Shown here one piece after another: positions 1-10,620 of a stretch of 64,000 bases of DNA. The stretch's first letter is position 1, and the number at the start of each line of letters is the position of its first letter. The stretch is from positions 1-64,000 of the forward strand of contig CAVOSE010000039.1 in NCBI GenBank assembly GCA_963698775.1, written 5' to 3'. The DNA is from Thiohalocapsa sp963698775. Lineage in GTDB: Bacteria > Pseudomonadota > Gammaproteobacteria > Chromatiales > Chromatiaceae. Under the pieces are notes generated by a model that made no database searches, was not told where the DNA came from, and saw only the letters and a program-made list of their open reading frames with translations. A program made the translations under genes and the position numbers.

Positions 1-375
1 GTAGATCTGGTCGCCGGCGCTGTTGCCATCCTGGTCCAGCCCCGCTATGCCCTGCTGGGTTGCGCCCAGCAGATTCGAGAACGCCGCGACGTTGAGCGTA
101 TCCGAGGACGAAGCGTCCAGATCGCGGGCAAGGGTGAGCACCGCGTTGTAATAGACGATGCGCCGCGGCTTGCCGTCTGCCCCGGCATCCAACGGCCCGC
201 TGCCGAGGCGTCGCAGGCTGCTCAGCTCGACGGCATCGGCGCCGAGGGCCTGGGTCAGACGCTGTTCCACGATCTGCGCGACGCGCGTCTCATCCGGGGC
301 CTCGGCGCAGCCGGCCGTCAGCAACCCAAGCACGCAGACGACCAGGACAAGGGCGATTCGGTGAAGATTACTCAT
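1..375 (-). CDS. Putative lipoprotein, C-terminus outside the window
   Basis: I translated this from the minus strand; it runs off the left edge, so only the first 125 residues are seen. It starts with a short basic N-terminus, a hydrophobic stretch and a lipobox (LLTAGC) with the acceptor Cys at about residue 23, so it is predicted to be a lipid-anchored envelope protein. The rest is a soluble domain that I do not recognise. The ATG lies two bases after the stop of the gltS remnant on the same strand, so the two were probably one operon. Unlike its neighbour, this part of the frame has no interruption. Its function is unknown. Confidence 0.6.
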   Translation of the reverse strand, partial: MSNLHRIALVLVVCVLGLLTAGCAEAPDETRVAQIVEQRLTQALGADAVELSSLRRLGSGPLDAGADGKPRRIVYYNAVLTLARDLDASSSDTLNVAAFSNLLGATQQGIAGLDQDGNSAGDQIY

Positions 376-377
376 GC

Positions 378-1570
378 TCAGAACCCAAACCAGGGCAACG
401 CCAGAAAGCCCTGGATGACCAGCGCGTTGCAGATATCGATCAGGAAGGCGCCGATGATCGGCACCAGCAGGAAGGCCGTCGGCGAGACGCCGTGGCGGCT
501 GGTCACCGCCTGCATGTTGGCGATGGCGGTCGGCGTGGCGCCGAGCTGAAAGCCACATTGGCCGGCGGCGATGACGGCCGCATCGTAGTTGCGGCCCATC
601 ACCTGGAAGGTCAGGAACACCACCAACAACACGGCCAGCACGGCTTGGGCGGCGAGGATGACCAGAATCGGCAGGGCCAGGTTCACCAGTTCCCAGAGCC
701 GCAGCGACATCAGGGCCATCGCCAGGAACAACGACAGGCCCACGTGCCCCACAAGTCCACCGTGGGTCCGTTCACGTGGTAGACATTGGTGAGGTCAGGT
801 CGTTGCGCACGACGAAGCCAACCAGCAGGAACGAGACGAAGGTGGGCAGGGTGATGCCGGGGAACCAGGTGCTGGGCCTGAGCCCACCGACGCCCATGCA
901 CAAGATGAAAATGAGCATGGTTTCGATCAAGGATTCCGGGCTCAGCGGTTGACGCTTGTCCTCTGGCACTGTACGGGGCCGTGCAAGGTCCGGCGTCTTC
1001 GTCGGGCTGCAGCGTATTGCGGCGGATCAGCCATTGGCGACCGGCCCGCCGAGCACGCCGCCCAGATCAGTCCGAAGGTGGCGCAGGCCATCGCCATCTC
1101 GATCGTACCTTGGAGCCCGTTGAAACGTCGCCGAACATCTCGCCGTAGGCACGCCGGTGCCGTGTCCACCGGTCAACGTGATGAGCCCGCCAACAGTCCG
1201 AATAGCGGGTGCATGTCGAGACCGTTCGCCATCGTGACGCCAGTGACATTTTGCAGTATCAGCGCGAGTAGCAGTGCCGCGAGCAAACCAACAGCTTGGG
1301 CCCGCCTTTGGCGAGGGTGCGCACGTTGGCGCCAAGACCCACCGTGGAGAAGATCAGCATCAGTGGCGTATTGAGCCTCATGTCGAAGGTCAGCTCGGCG
1401 CCGGTCCCGATGGGCGTAGCGTTAAGCTGATGGCAACGCAGACCACCGACCACCGGCTCGGGGATGTTGTAATAGGCGAGAAAACCGATGCGTCCGATCA
1501 GCCATCGGCCGACGAGCAGGACCAGGATGGCGCTGACCACGGTGAGCGGCAGCGCGGACTCCATTTTCAT
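378..1570 (-). pseudogene. gltS: Sodium/glutamate symporter GltS, broken by several frameshifts
   Basis: GltS is an inner-membrane Na+/glutamate symporter. Pieces of one GltS are found in successive minus-strand frames. The N-terminal part, from the ATG at 1570, has the family's NIPEP motif. Middle pieces lie at about 1030-1260 (GGHGTG) and 780-960. The C-terminal 124 residues, from 752 to 378, are clean and contain the GATPTAIANM motif and the final membrane segments. At least three or four shifts are needed to join them. An intact paralogue lies at 14843-16084 and shows what the full protein looks like. The stop is two bases before the lipoprotein start. This is more heavily damaged than other frameshifted genes here, so real decay is likely. 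Confidence 0.85.
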
Positions 1571-1772
1571 GGCGTCAGACTCCTCGGGGTAGTTCAGCCA
1601 GGCGGTGCGGTGACCTCAAGACCTGAAACTATCGCAAAACCCCGCGTCAAGCCAACATCCGATTGCGCTCCAAGTGCGCCCGGACCGCCTGCTGACGCGA
1701 CGCCGACCAGGGCACTCTGCGGCCAAGATCGCGTATTTCCGCTCCGGCGCCTCGGAGCCGCGAAAACTCACT

Positions 1773-1850
1773 GTGGGAGCGGCTTGCAGCCGCGATGAGG
1801 CAACGCAGGCAACCGCTGCAGTTGCCATCGCGTTTGCAAATCGCTCCCAC
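1773..1850. repeat. REP-like inverted repeat in a 520-base intergenic space
   Basis: The left arm starts GTGGGAGCGGCTTGCAGCCG and the right arm ends ATCGCTCCCAC, so the ends are inverted copies. Internal GC-rich stems (GGCTTGCAGCC, CAACCGCTGCAGTTG) would fold. The GTGGGAGCGG motif resembles REP elements mobilised by REP-associated tyrosine transposases (established for Pseudomonas and relatives). It sits between the divergent starts of the gltS remnant (1570) and tamA (2092). I see no gene in the rest of 1571-2091. Confidence 0.6.
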
Positions 1851-2091
1851 GTTCCGAGGGGCGGGCGGCAGCCGGCGTGGGACCGCGCAGAGATCCGTTT
1901 TAAGAATCAGCCTGACCGGCCAGAGGGAGCCGAGTGCGAAGGGCAACACGATCGGATGTTCCGCCGTTTCGTCGCTCGGCGGCGCCAAGCGTATCCCGCA
2001 AGCATGTGTCAGGTTGTTCGGAATAATCGCGGCTTTGCGCCCGAGGTTCGTCGTCCGTCCTTATCGAAGCATTGTTTATCGAGCCGCACGA

Positions 2092-3947
2092 CATGCCGGA
2101 CACCGATGATTGGCAGCGGCGGTTGCGGGGTGCGCTGGTCGGTATCGGCCTCGCGTTTGGGGCCGCCGCGTTTGCTGCCGATCCTCTATCCGGTCTCCGT
2201 TGACGATCACACCGACCGGCGATGCATCGCTCGATCAGGCGATCGCCGATGCCTCGCCGCTTGCCGAACTGCGGGAGCGCGCGCCGGTCGGCCCGTTCGC
2301 GTTGCTCACCCGTGCCGAGTCCGACGCCGCGCGTTTCGACCGCGTGCTGCGCAGCTTCGGCTATTACGACGCCCTCATCCAGACCTCGGTCGCCGGGCGC
2401 GGCAGCGACGACCCGGCCCTGCTGGGCATGCTCGAAGCCATGCCGCCAACGCGGCGGTGCCGGTCAACGCCATCGATCGGGGGCCGACCTGGTATTCGGT
2501 CGGCCTGGTCCGGCTCGACGGCACGGTGCCGGAGAGTGCACGGGCGGCGTTCGCGCTGACCCCAGGCCAGCCCGCCAGCGCCACCGCCGTGCTGGCCGCC
2601 GGGCAAGCGGTGCTGGACGCGCTGCAGGAGGATGGCTTTGCGCTGGCGCGGGTACCGCCGCCGGATGCGCTGGTCGACCACGATACCCGGACCATGGATG
2701 TCGTCTATACCGCGGAACCCGGCCCCCGCGTCACCATCGGTCCGATCTCAATCATCGGCCTGACCCGGCTACGCGAGGACGCGGTGCGCCGTCGTCTGGG
2801 TCTGACGCCGGGCGAGCCGTTCAGCCCGAGTCGGCTGGAGGCGGCCCGACGCGATCTGCTGGCATCCGGCGTGCTGGCCTGGCGGTTCACCGCACGGTGC
2901 CTGATGCCGACGGGCGCCTGCCCCTGACCCTTGAGGTCGCCGAGCGCCCGCAGCGCGTGGTGCGTGTGGCCGGCTCCTTCTCCAGCGACGAAGGTGCCAC
3001 CTTGTCGACCTCCTGGACCCACCGCAACCTCTTCGGCAGCGGCGAGCAGCTTACCCTGCGTGGCGATGTCGGGCAGTTAGCCGGGAACCAGGCGGATGAT
3101 TTGAGCTGGCTCGTCAACGCCGCCCTGCGCATCCCAGATCTCTGGCTGCGCGATCTCGACCTGCGACTGGACCTCGGCGCGGTGCGGGAAGACCTGGACG
3201 CCTACGACCGCGACGCACATACCGTTGGGGTTGCGCTGGAGCGACGCATCAGTTCCCGGCTATCCGCCAGCGCCGGGCTCGCCTACGAGCGCGCACGGAT
3301 TAGTCAGGACGCCCCGCCGCAGGACTATCAACTGTTCTCTCTGCCGTTGAACCTGAGCTATGACTCGATCGACAACCCACTGGACCCGTTACGCGGCGTG
3401 CGCACCACGGCACAGTTGAGCCCGACGCGCGTTCTGGAAGGCGATGCCGACGGCTTCGTGCTGGCGCGCCTAGCCGGAGCGGGCTATGTCGATCTTGCCC
3501 CGCTGATCGCCGACGAGGCCGGCGCGGGCCGCTCCGTGCTGGCCGGGCGGCTGGTGCTCGGCAGTATCCTCGGCGCTGCCGCCGACGAGGTCCCGCCGGA
3601 CTGGCGCTTCTATGCCGGCGGCGGCGGTTCGGTCCGCGGTTATCCCTTCCAGTCCATTGGCCGCGCACGCCCCGGGCAAGCCGGCAGGCGGCGACGGCCT
3701 GCTGGAGGCGGGGCTGGAACTGCGCCAACGCTTTGGTTTGCACTGGGGCGGCGCTGCCTTCGTCGATGCCGGGTCAGTCTCCGAGAGCGCCGTTCCCGGC
3801 AGCGGCGAGCTAGCGATCGGCGTGGGTCTGGGCGTTCGCTACTTCACACCGGTTGGGCCGCTGCGCGTCGATCTCGCGACACCGCTCGATCCGAGCAGCG
3901 GCGATGCGCCGGTGCAACTCTACATCGGCATCGGGCAGGCCTTCTGA
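2092..3947 (+). pseudogene. tamA: TamA-like outer-membrane translocation protein (Omp85 family), frameshifted
   Basis: TamA is an Omp85-family outer-membrane beta-barrel with periplasmic POTRA domains that works with TamB in envelope assembly or lipid transport. The ATG at 2092 opens a signal peptide (AFGAAAFAAD), then the frame stops at about 2205. The protein continues in other frames: about 2205-2450, 2450-2895 (POTRA with IIGLTRLREDAVRRRLG), 2895-3660 (barrel strands and the conserved loop motif SVRGY), then 3660 to the stop at 3947 ending in GQAF, a typical outer-membrane C-terminal Phe. Four single-base shifts are needed. tamB begins three bases later. Domain order is complete, so sequencing or assembly indels are a real alternative to decay. 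Confidence 0.8.
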
Positions 3948-3949
3948 CC

Positions 3950-6900
3950 ATGCAGCGACTGTTGAACCAGCTGTGGTTTCTCTTCGTGCTGCCGATGACG
4001 TTGGGCGTCGTGTTGTTTCTGGCCGCCAACACCGAGACCGGGCGCGGACTCATCGTGCGCGGGATCGAACAGGCAAGCGGCGGGCAGGTGAAGTTGTCGG
4101 GCTTGGGCGGCGTGCTGCCGTTGGCGCCGCGGCTGGCGCACCTGGAGCTGCGAGAAACGCGGACGGCACTTGGCTCGAGATCGACGACGCGGCGCTCGCT
4201 GTGGATGGTGGACAACTACTGCGCGGGACGCTTGCGATCGACACCCTGTCTGCCCGCACCCTGGTGTTAAGGCGCCTGCCGGTGTCGCAAGGCGCCGCTG
4301 CCGAACCGCTGCAGTTGCCACTGCCCGTGCAGTTGCGCAGCCTGGCGATCGCCGCGCTGAATCTCGATGCGGTGCTGCCGGGTGCGCCCATGCTGACCGT
4401 CGCGGGTAGCGGCAGCCTCAGGGGCGTCCAGGATGGAGAGGCGAGTCTCCTGCTCGGAACGCCTGATCCCGACGATGGTTATCATCTGGACATCGCCCGC
4501 TTGCACGGAAACTACCGACTCGCTCTCGCCATCGCCGAGGCCCCCGGCGGACTGCTCGTTGGGTTCGCCTCAAAAGCTGGACTACAGCTGCCGACACAAC
4601 TCGGCGCCTGGCGTGCGGATGTCACGGCTGAGGGACCGCAGCAAGCTCTTTCCTTCAACGCAACCCTAGACGCCGAACCACTCCGAGTCAGCGCCGAAGG
4701 AGTGCTCGACCTAGGGGGCGCGGCGGAAGGCCGGCTTCAACTGGACGCGACCGGCGAGCTGGCGCTGACTGAGGCGCCGGGGCCGATACCGGCGTTACTT
4801 GGTGCGACGGCCCCGTTCAGTTTGTCCGTGCACCGCGCTGGTGACGCCTGGCGCGTGGCATCGGCCCGGATCGATGGCGCTGGCCTCAAGGCCAGCGTCC
4901 AAGGTGGGGCCGGACGCGATGCCGTCGATCTGACCTGGACGCTGGACCTGTCCGATCTCGGCCTGCTGGCTGCGGGCTGGTCCGGACAAGCGCAGGCCAA
5001 TGGCCTTGCCATCGGCCGACCCGGGGCGCCCGATCTCAGCGCAGACCTGGAGATAGCAGCAGGCCTGACCGGCAGGGGTTCTGGTCGCCTGCGCGGGCGT
5101 CTTAGCGCTCGGCCAGCGGAGCCGGTCGGCTCGCTTGACCTGACAGGGGATTGGGCCGGGCAACCGGTTGCGATCGCCCTCAAGGCCGGCCGCTCGGTGT
5201 CCGGCGACCTGAACCTGTTGCTGCGCGACAGCCGCTGGGGCGAGCGCCACAGCATCCGGCAGTCTGCGCCTGCGATCCGGGGCGAGCCTGCCCCAGGGGG
5301 AGGTGCGACTGCGGATCGAGAACCTGACCGATCTCGGCCCCTTGCTGTCCCTCACGGCCGTCGCGCCCTCGGTGACCGATCTGGCGGGCCGCCTCAGCGC
5401 GCGCGTCAGCTTGACCGAGCAGGGGGTCGCGCTGATCGAGGCCGCGGGAAACGGTCTGACGCTGCCCGGCGCAATCCAAATCGAGACGTTGCTGCTGGAC
5501 GCCCAGATGACCGAGCCCCTGGGGGCTGCCGCAACAAACGCAACGCTCCGAGTCGGCGGACTCTTGGTCGGCGCAATCACCGGGGATCTTTCGCTGACCG
5601 CGCGTGGCACCGCAGCCGCGCTCAGTCTAGCGGCCGATTCGAGGCTGGTGACAACCGTCGGTCCAGTCGGCCTGACGGCAGCCGCGCGGCTGAGTGCCCC
5701 GACCCGACAAGTGACGCTCGATCGAATGGAGGCAACCTTAGGCGGCGAGACGCTCCGCCTGCTGTCGCCAGCGAATCTGAATCTGGCCGATGGTCTCGCG
5801 GTGGATCGACTCCGATTGGGGCTTGGACAGCAGCAGGGGATGATGGACATCACAGGGCGTTTGACCCCTGTGCTCGACCTGGACGTTTCCGTCGCCGGCC
5901 TATCGCTCGGTCTGGCTCGACAGATGGGGACGGAACTCCCCCTAACCGGCAAGCTGGATGCACAGGCGCGGCTGACCGGGGCGCCGACGGCCCCGATTGG
6001 CACCATTCGTCTCCAGGGACGAGGCTTGCGGCTCACCGAAGGGACGGGCCGAGGTATCCCGCCGGTCGAACTCGACGCATCGGCGAATCTGAGCGCATCC
6101 GCAACGGAGCTCGACGCGACTGCCGAGACTGGGACAGGGACGCGTCTGCGCCTGCTAGGCCGGATCAGTGGCCGACCGTTCAAGCCGGGTACGCTGGCGT
6201 TGCGCGCCGACGGACGGGTCGATCTCGCGCTGCTTGACCCGCTGCTGGCCGGCGGCGGGCGCCAGGTCAGCGGACAGGCAATCCTCGCGACCGCCATCAC
6301 CGGCACCTTCGCGGCGCCGCGTCTCGATGGCAGCTTGCGCCTGTCACAGGCGGCCCTGCATGATCGGACCCTGGGCCTGGCGCTGACCGATATCGACGGC
6401 ACGCTGGCGCTGGCCGGCGATACCCTGCGCGTCGAGCAATTCAGCGGTAGGGCAGGGGCCGGCAGCGTCGCGCTCAGCGGCAGCGTCGGGTTGCTGGTGC
6501 CGGGGCTGCCGCCGGGGTTGCCCGTGGATCTGCGACTCGTCGCGCGCAATGCGCGGCCGATTCAGTCGGACCAGCTCGAGATCAAGGGCGACGCCGACCT
6601 GCGGTTACTCGGATCGGCGACCGAGCGCCCGACCCTGAGCGGCAAGCTGCTCTTCAGTCGCGTCGACATCCGGTTGCCGGAGCGCCTGCCCGCCGGCATC
6701 GTCTCGTTACAGGTGCGCGAGCGTGGTCAGAGACGCAGCGGGAATCCAGCATCCACGTCGTCCGCGGCGGTCTGGCAACCGGAGCTTGGACTCGACCTGC
6801 TTGTGTCCGCACCGCGCGCCGTCCAGGTCCAGGGCCGCGGGGTCGACGCGGAGCTGGGCGGCGATCTGCGGGTGCGCGGAACCCTGGCGGACCCCGCGAT

Positions 6901-7495
6901 CGACGGCGGTCTGGACCTGGTCCGCGGCCAATATCAACTGGTTGGGCAGACGCTGCGCTTCACCAGCGGCCGGCTCGGATTCGACGGCGCGGCCGGGCTG
7001 GACCCGACGCTTGATCTGGAGGCGCGGGTCACCGTGGCTGGTAGCACGGCGATCCTGTCCGTGCTCGGCACCGCCGGCGCACCGCGGATTGCGCTGCGGG
7101 GCGAGCCCGAAATGCCCCAGGACGAGGTCCTGTCCCGGTTGCTGTTCGGGGTCGCCGGCGGACGTCTGTCGCCGCTGCAGGCAACCCGGCTCGGGCTGGC
7201 GGCGGCCTCGATCTCCGGCATCGGCGACGTCGGTGGTCTCGGGGTGCTGGAGCGAGCGCGCACCGGTCTGCGGCTAGATCGCCTGTCCATCGGAACCGAT
7301 GAACGGGGCGACGCAAGCCTCGAGGGCGGGCGCAATATCACCGAACGCATCTACCTCGGGGCGCGTCAAGGTGTGCGGACGGGCGAGCCTCAGGGCGTGG
7401 CGCGGATCGAGGTCACACCGCGAATCAGGCTAGAAGCGGATGTTGGTGTGACCGGGGGCACGCGGGCGGGCGCCGCCTATGAGCGTGAATACTGA
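3950..7495 (+). pseudogene. tamB: TamB-like translocation/assembly protein (AsmA-like), frameshifted
   Basis: TamB is a very large inner-membrane-anchored periplasmic protein, a long beta-groove bridging to TamA, thought to carry phospholipids or help outer-membrane assembly. The ATG at 3950 gives an N-terminal membrane anchor (LWFLFVLPMTLGVVLFLAAN). The frame then shifts at about 4160 and at about 5270, after which it is open to 7495. The C-terminal third is the conserved DUF490/TamB domain, with GQTLRFTSGRLGFDG, LSRLLFGVAGG and a final aromatic residue (EREY). The length, about 1180 residues, is normal for TamB. It follows tamA by two bases, the usual arrangement. Confidence 0.82.
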
Positions 7496-7590
7496 GACCT
7501 TTCGCGGCAACACAAGGGCCGATACATCGGCGAAGTCCAGGCGACCGTTATGGACCGACTCGAAACGCCTCGGCGTGCCGCTCTTGGAAT

Positions 7591-7643
7591 TTGCGAAAGG
7601 TACTGACAAAGAAGATACTTCGTTAGTATCCGGTCACGGGAGG
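7591..7643 (+). promoter_or_regulatory. Possible promoter and operator of the toxin-antitoxin pair
   Basis: TTGCGA at 7591-7596 and GATACT at 7614-7619 are 17 bases apart, a fair sigma-70 pair. GATACT is also the left arm of an inverted repeat (GATACT TCGTT AGTATC, 7614-7630). GGGAGG at about 7638-7643 is a good ribosome binding site for the ATG at 7651. An operator overlapping the -10 fits autorepression by a ribbon-helix-helix antitoxin; this is inference. Confidence 0.4.
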
Positions 7644-7650
7644 TCAATAC

Positions 7651-7929
7651 ATGCCAAAGCAAGCCGTTTTTACCATGAAGTTGGAACCTGAGCTGCGCGC
7701 CGAGTTCATGAGAGAGGCCGAAGCCGTACATCGGCCGGCGTCGCAGATACTCCGCGAGTTGATGCGCGAATTCGTGCAACGCCAACGCGAGGCGCGGGAC
7801 TATGACGAGTTTCTAAGCCGCAAGGTCGAGGCCGGTCGCCTCTCCATGCAAGCCGGGCAGGGTCGGTCGAACGATGAGGTCGAAGCCGAATTCGCTGCGC
7901 GACGCACCCGAGCGACGACCCAATCGTGA
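7651..7929 (+). CDS. Ribbon-helix-helix type antitoxin
   Basis: The 92-residue protein begins with a short beta strand (AVFTMKLEPELRAEF) followed by two helices (FMREAEAVHRPASQILRELM), the layout of CopG/ParD-like DNA-binding antitoxins. The C-terminus is charged and probably wraps the toxin. Its stop overlaps the GTG start of the downstream RelE/ParE-like toxin by four bases, the usual translational coupling of type II toxin-antitoxin modules. It should neutralise that toxin and repress the operon. Confidence 0.8.
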   Translation: MPKQAVFTMKLEPELRAEFMREAEAVHRPASQILRELMREFVQRQREARDYDEFLSRKVEAGRLSMQAGQGRSNDEVEAEFAARRTRATTQS

Positions 7930-8216
7930 GGGTTGTTTGGACACCGGAGGCAGAGCAAGATCGGTTTGACATCTGGGACTACATTGCTACGGACAACCCG
8001 CTCGCGGCAGCCAGGATGGATGAGATTTTCAGCGACGCGGCAGAGAGACTGACAGCGCATCCGATGCTTGGTCGTTTGGGCAAGATCGCTGGCACCCGCG
8101 AACTCATTTCACATGAAAACTACCGTTTGGTGTACGAGCTCGACGGCGAAACGGTATGGATCCTGGCTTTAGTTCATGCGGCTCGTCGGTGGCCACCCGT
8201 GCGTGAGAAATCATAG
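7926..8216 (+). CDS. RelE/ParE family toxin
   Basis: The 96-residue protein starts at GTG 7926, inside the antitoxin stop. It shows the family signature: VVWTPEAEQDRFDIWDYI at the N-terminus, a helical middle (AAARMDEIF), the central GRLGKIAGTRELISHENY turn, and the C-terminal strands (YRLVYELDGETVWILALVHAARRWP). It is full length for the family. Whether it attacks gyrase (ParE-like) or ribosome-bound mRNA (RelE-like) cannot be told from the sequence; the wording of the strands and the terminal HAARRWP are common to the ParE/RelE superfamily. Confidence 0.82.
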   Translation: MRVVWTPEAEQDRFDIWDYIATDNPLAAARMDEIFSDAAERLTAHPMLGRLGKIAGTRELISHENYRLVYELDGETVWILALVHAARRWPPVREKS

Positions 8217-8308
8217 CTGGGGGCTTGTAGCAGGTGGAAAATGGAAAAGGGGCCAGGCTCAATTAAACCCGCCAACAAACGGATACACCCGAATACATTC
8301 ACGTCGAT

Positions 8309-9043
8309 CTGTCCAATTACTGCCGAATCGTTGTCCTCACCGGCGCTGGGATCTCCGCTGGATCGGGCCTTCGCACGTATCGAGGGGTTGACGGCGCGTG
8401 GGACGAGTATGACGTTGAGGAATACGGCCACATCGATTCCCTGACCCACTCGCCCGAGGAGACATGGCGCCTGTTGGGACGAATGCGCGGGCCTGTGCTG
8501 GCCGCGAAGCTCAATGCAGCTCATCTGGCGTTGGCAGAATGGGAGGCCCGCCTGGCGCCCCACCAGGAATTCTTGATCGCGACCCAGAACGTTGATGGAC
8601 TGCACCAGCGCGCAGGCAGCCGAAGCGTCGTCGAAATCCACGGCAATATCATGTTTACCCGGTGCAGCAGCCATTCGTGCGGCCTTGAATGCTATCTTGA
8701 TGAAGACGCCCACACGGACTCGGTTCCAAGGTGTCCAAAATGTGATGCTGTGCTTCGGCCAAACATCGTTTTCTTCGGAGAACAGATTCCAGCCTTGCCT
8801 GGTTGGACAGTCAAGCGCGCGCTGCGGGACTGCGATCTCTTCATCGCGGTCGGAACGTCGGGGATCGTCACGCCCGCGGCCGACTACGTCAGAGGGGCCG
8901 AGTACGCCGGCGCCAGGACGATTCTGGTCAATCTGGAGCCCATGGCGCCCGCCAATCCAGCATTCAAGCAGCAATATCTTGGCCCAGCCGAGAGCGTCCT
9001 TCCTGAACCGCTTGCGACGGGGCCGACCGCCGGTCCCAACTAA
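8309..9043 (+). CDS. Sir2/CobB-type NAD-dependent protein deacylase
   Basis: Sirtuins remove acyl groups from lysine using NAD+. All core motifs are present: GAGISAGSGLRTYRG (NAD binding), TQNVDGLHQRAG with the catalytic region following in VEIHGN (His), zinc-binding Cys pairs (TRCSSHSC and PRCPKC), and GTSGIV. The frame is open from 8267, but I see no ATG, GTG or TTG in frame where the start should be. CTG at 8309, giving a protein starting LSNYCRIVVLTGAG, best matches the family length; the first ATG (8474) would remove the NAD-binding motif. The start codon may be mutated or non-canonical, so expression is doubtful. Confidence 0.75.
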   Translation: MSNYCRIVVLTGAGISAGSGLRTYRGVDGAWDEYDVEEYGHIDSLTHSPEETWRLLGRMRGPVLAAKLNAAHLALAEWEARLAPHQEFLIATQNVDGLHQRAGSRSVVEIHGNIMFTRCSSHSCGLECYLDEDAHTDSVPRCPKCDAVLRPNIVFFGEQIPALPGWTVKRALRDCDLFIAVGTSGIVTPAADYVRGAEYAGARTILVNLEPMAPANPAFKQQYLGPAESVLPEPLATGPTAGPN

Positions 9044-9159
9044 TCCCGCCCGGGAAAACAGACTCAGGTCTTGCACTTTTCGCAAGAAACAAGCCCCGCG
9101 CACGCATCTGGGTTGGCAATCCGACCGCGTCGATAGGCTGTCGCGCGCCGCTGTCCTCG

Positions 9160-9936
9160 TTATGCGTCGGCGCGGACGGCGTAGACATCACCTGAGTTGG
9201 CCGCATGGGGCAGGTGCTCGAGCCAGGTGCCGATGGCGACCGCGTCGAGCCAACGCGCGTGCACCAACCTGCCACTTTCTCCCAGCGCTACGTTGTAGCG
9301 ATAGCCGCCGAGCCGCTCGCATTCAGCCAGCGCTTGCAAGGCGACGCGACGCTGAATGGTTGTGAATTCGAACGACAGGGTCTGGACCGGATGATTCAGG
9401 CCCAGCAGCACCTCGGCCTCCAGGCCCTCAACGTCGATCTTCACGAATCGCGGAAGGCCGAAGCGCGCGACCAGCTCGTCGAGCGTTGTACAAGGCACCT
9501 GGATCTGTGCTTCCCAACGCTGTTCCCGCCAACCCTCAGCGCCGCGCGCGGCGGCAATGAAAGCGTCCGAGGCGGTCGCGACAGTCGGGTTGTCGAGGTT
9601 CAGGTGCAGGTTGACCGTGCCCTCGCTGGCACCGATCGCCGCCGCAATGATCTCCACGTCGGGGTCGCGTCCGAACAGGAGCCGCAAGGTCATGGCCAGG
9701 TGCGGTTGCGGCTCGACGGCCACCACGCCAACGCCGAGCCGGCGCAGGCTAGCGATTCGGTCACCGACATGACTGCCGATGTCGAACGCCAGATCACCTG
9801 CGCCGACGAACCGCGCGTGCAGCCGATCCAAGCGCTGGCGCCGCTCGTGTCCGCCCCCGTAATACTGACGTAGCGACCGCCCGACCGCGAGCCAGCGCCG
9901 CAGCGCGAGCGGCAGGGCTAGTCGGGACAAGTCCAA
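9160..9936 (-). CDS. FkbM family SAM-dependent methyltransferase
   Basis: The 258-residue cytoplasmic protein has the SAM-binding motif AFDIGSHVGD at about residues 50-60, VVAVEPQP at about 73 (acidic end of strand 2), and the FkbM hallmark FVKIDVEGLE at about 164. These families methylate hydroxyls on sugars or polyketides; the substrate here is unknown. It stands alone, facing left, with no glycosyl transferases near it. The frame is intact. Confidence 0.85.
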   Translation of the reverse strand: MDLSRLALPLALRRWLAVGRSLRQYYGGGHERRQRLDRLHARFVGAGDLAFDIGSHVGDRIASLRRLGVGVVAVEPQPHLAMTLRLLFGRDPDVEIIAAAIGASEGTVNLHLNLDNPTVATASDAFIAAARGAEGWREQRWEAQIQVPCTTLDELVARFGLPRFVKIDVEGLEAEVLLGLNHPVQTLSFEFTTIQRRVALQALAECERLGGYRYNVALGESGRLVHARWLDAVAIGTWLEHLPHAANSGDVYAVRADA

Positions 9937-10341
9937 GTGCGTCCTCCGGCATCGGGGATGTTCACGCGGCCGGCTCCGGTGCCGCCGCAGCCGACACCAC
10001 CGTCGCGCTTTCTTGCGCTGCCGCGAGAGCCGAGATCAGCGGAGCGCGTCAGTTCTTGGTCCCGGACCATCCGCGCTAGCCCGCTCCGCGCCGACTTGGA
10101 GGGTAGCGATAGCGGCTTCATGCTAGTCAAAAATTGGTATCGATCGCTGGCGCTGCCGGCGAGGCGCGCATCCAACGACGCTCCCGGCGTGGTTGCCGGC
10201 TGGTGGAACACATTGGCTTTTCCCGCGTTTCTTCGCGTTCGCTCCGCCTGATTCACGCTGGCATGTTCGGACTGGCCGCCTGATTGAACGATTCGGTGTG
10301 AGCAACTATATCAGGCCGCCCGACAGGGTCGCTCGGCAGGG
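9937..10341. other. Intergenic stretch with no recognisable gene
   Basis: I see only short, low-quality frames here, rich in Arg, Pro and Ser, on both strands. No RNA gene or clear repeat was recognised. The right end runs into the transposase remnant at 10342. Confidence 0.5.
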
Positions 10342-10410
10342 ATGGCCTTTGTTTCCGACGCCGCGCCCATCAAGCGGATCTTCACGGGTAACGATGAGCC
10401 GCAACGGCCG
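10342..10410 (+). pseudogene. Fragment resembling the C-terminal part of an IS91-type transposase
   Basis: The short frame reads FVSDAAPIKRIFTG followed by an EPQRP stretch. This pattern, FVxDxAPIKRIxT...EPxxP, recalls the C-terminal region of IS91/IS801 family transposases. The family recall is from memory and the piece is short. No ends or other parts of the element are seen, so this would be a relic. No gene is seen between it and 10620. Confidence 0.4.
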
Positions 10411-10620
10411 CTTCGATCTCTAAGGCGATTGCCAGAAAATCCTGTACCAGATGACGCCGGATTGAGGTTCCCCTTCAAGGAGCACCTGCAGGAGCATAGC
10501 CGAGCTTTATGCCTGCCGGTGCGACACAGAAGGCGGGCGTCAAGACAAGTCAGCTGGTATGAGATTTGACAAAAACCGCCTAGACCCGCGACAGCAAGGA
10601 TGGACAACAGTTCTGCCGGC

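Noticed and set aside
4795..6549. 584-residue minus-strand open frame
   Set aside because: Antisense to tamB; Arg/Ser/Pro-rich composition typical of a shadow.
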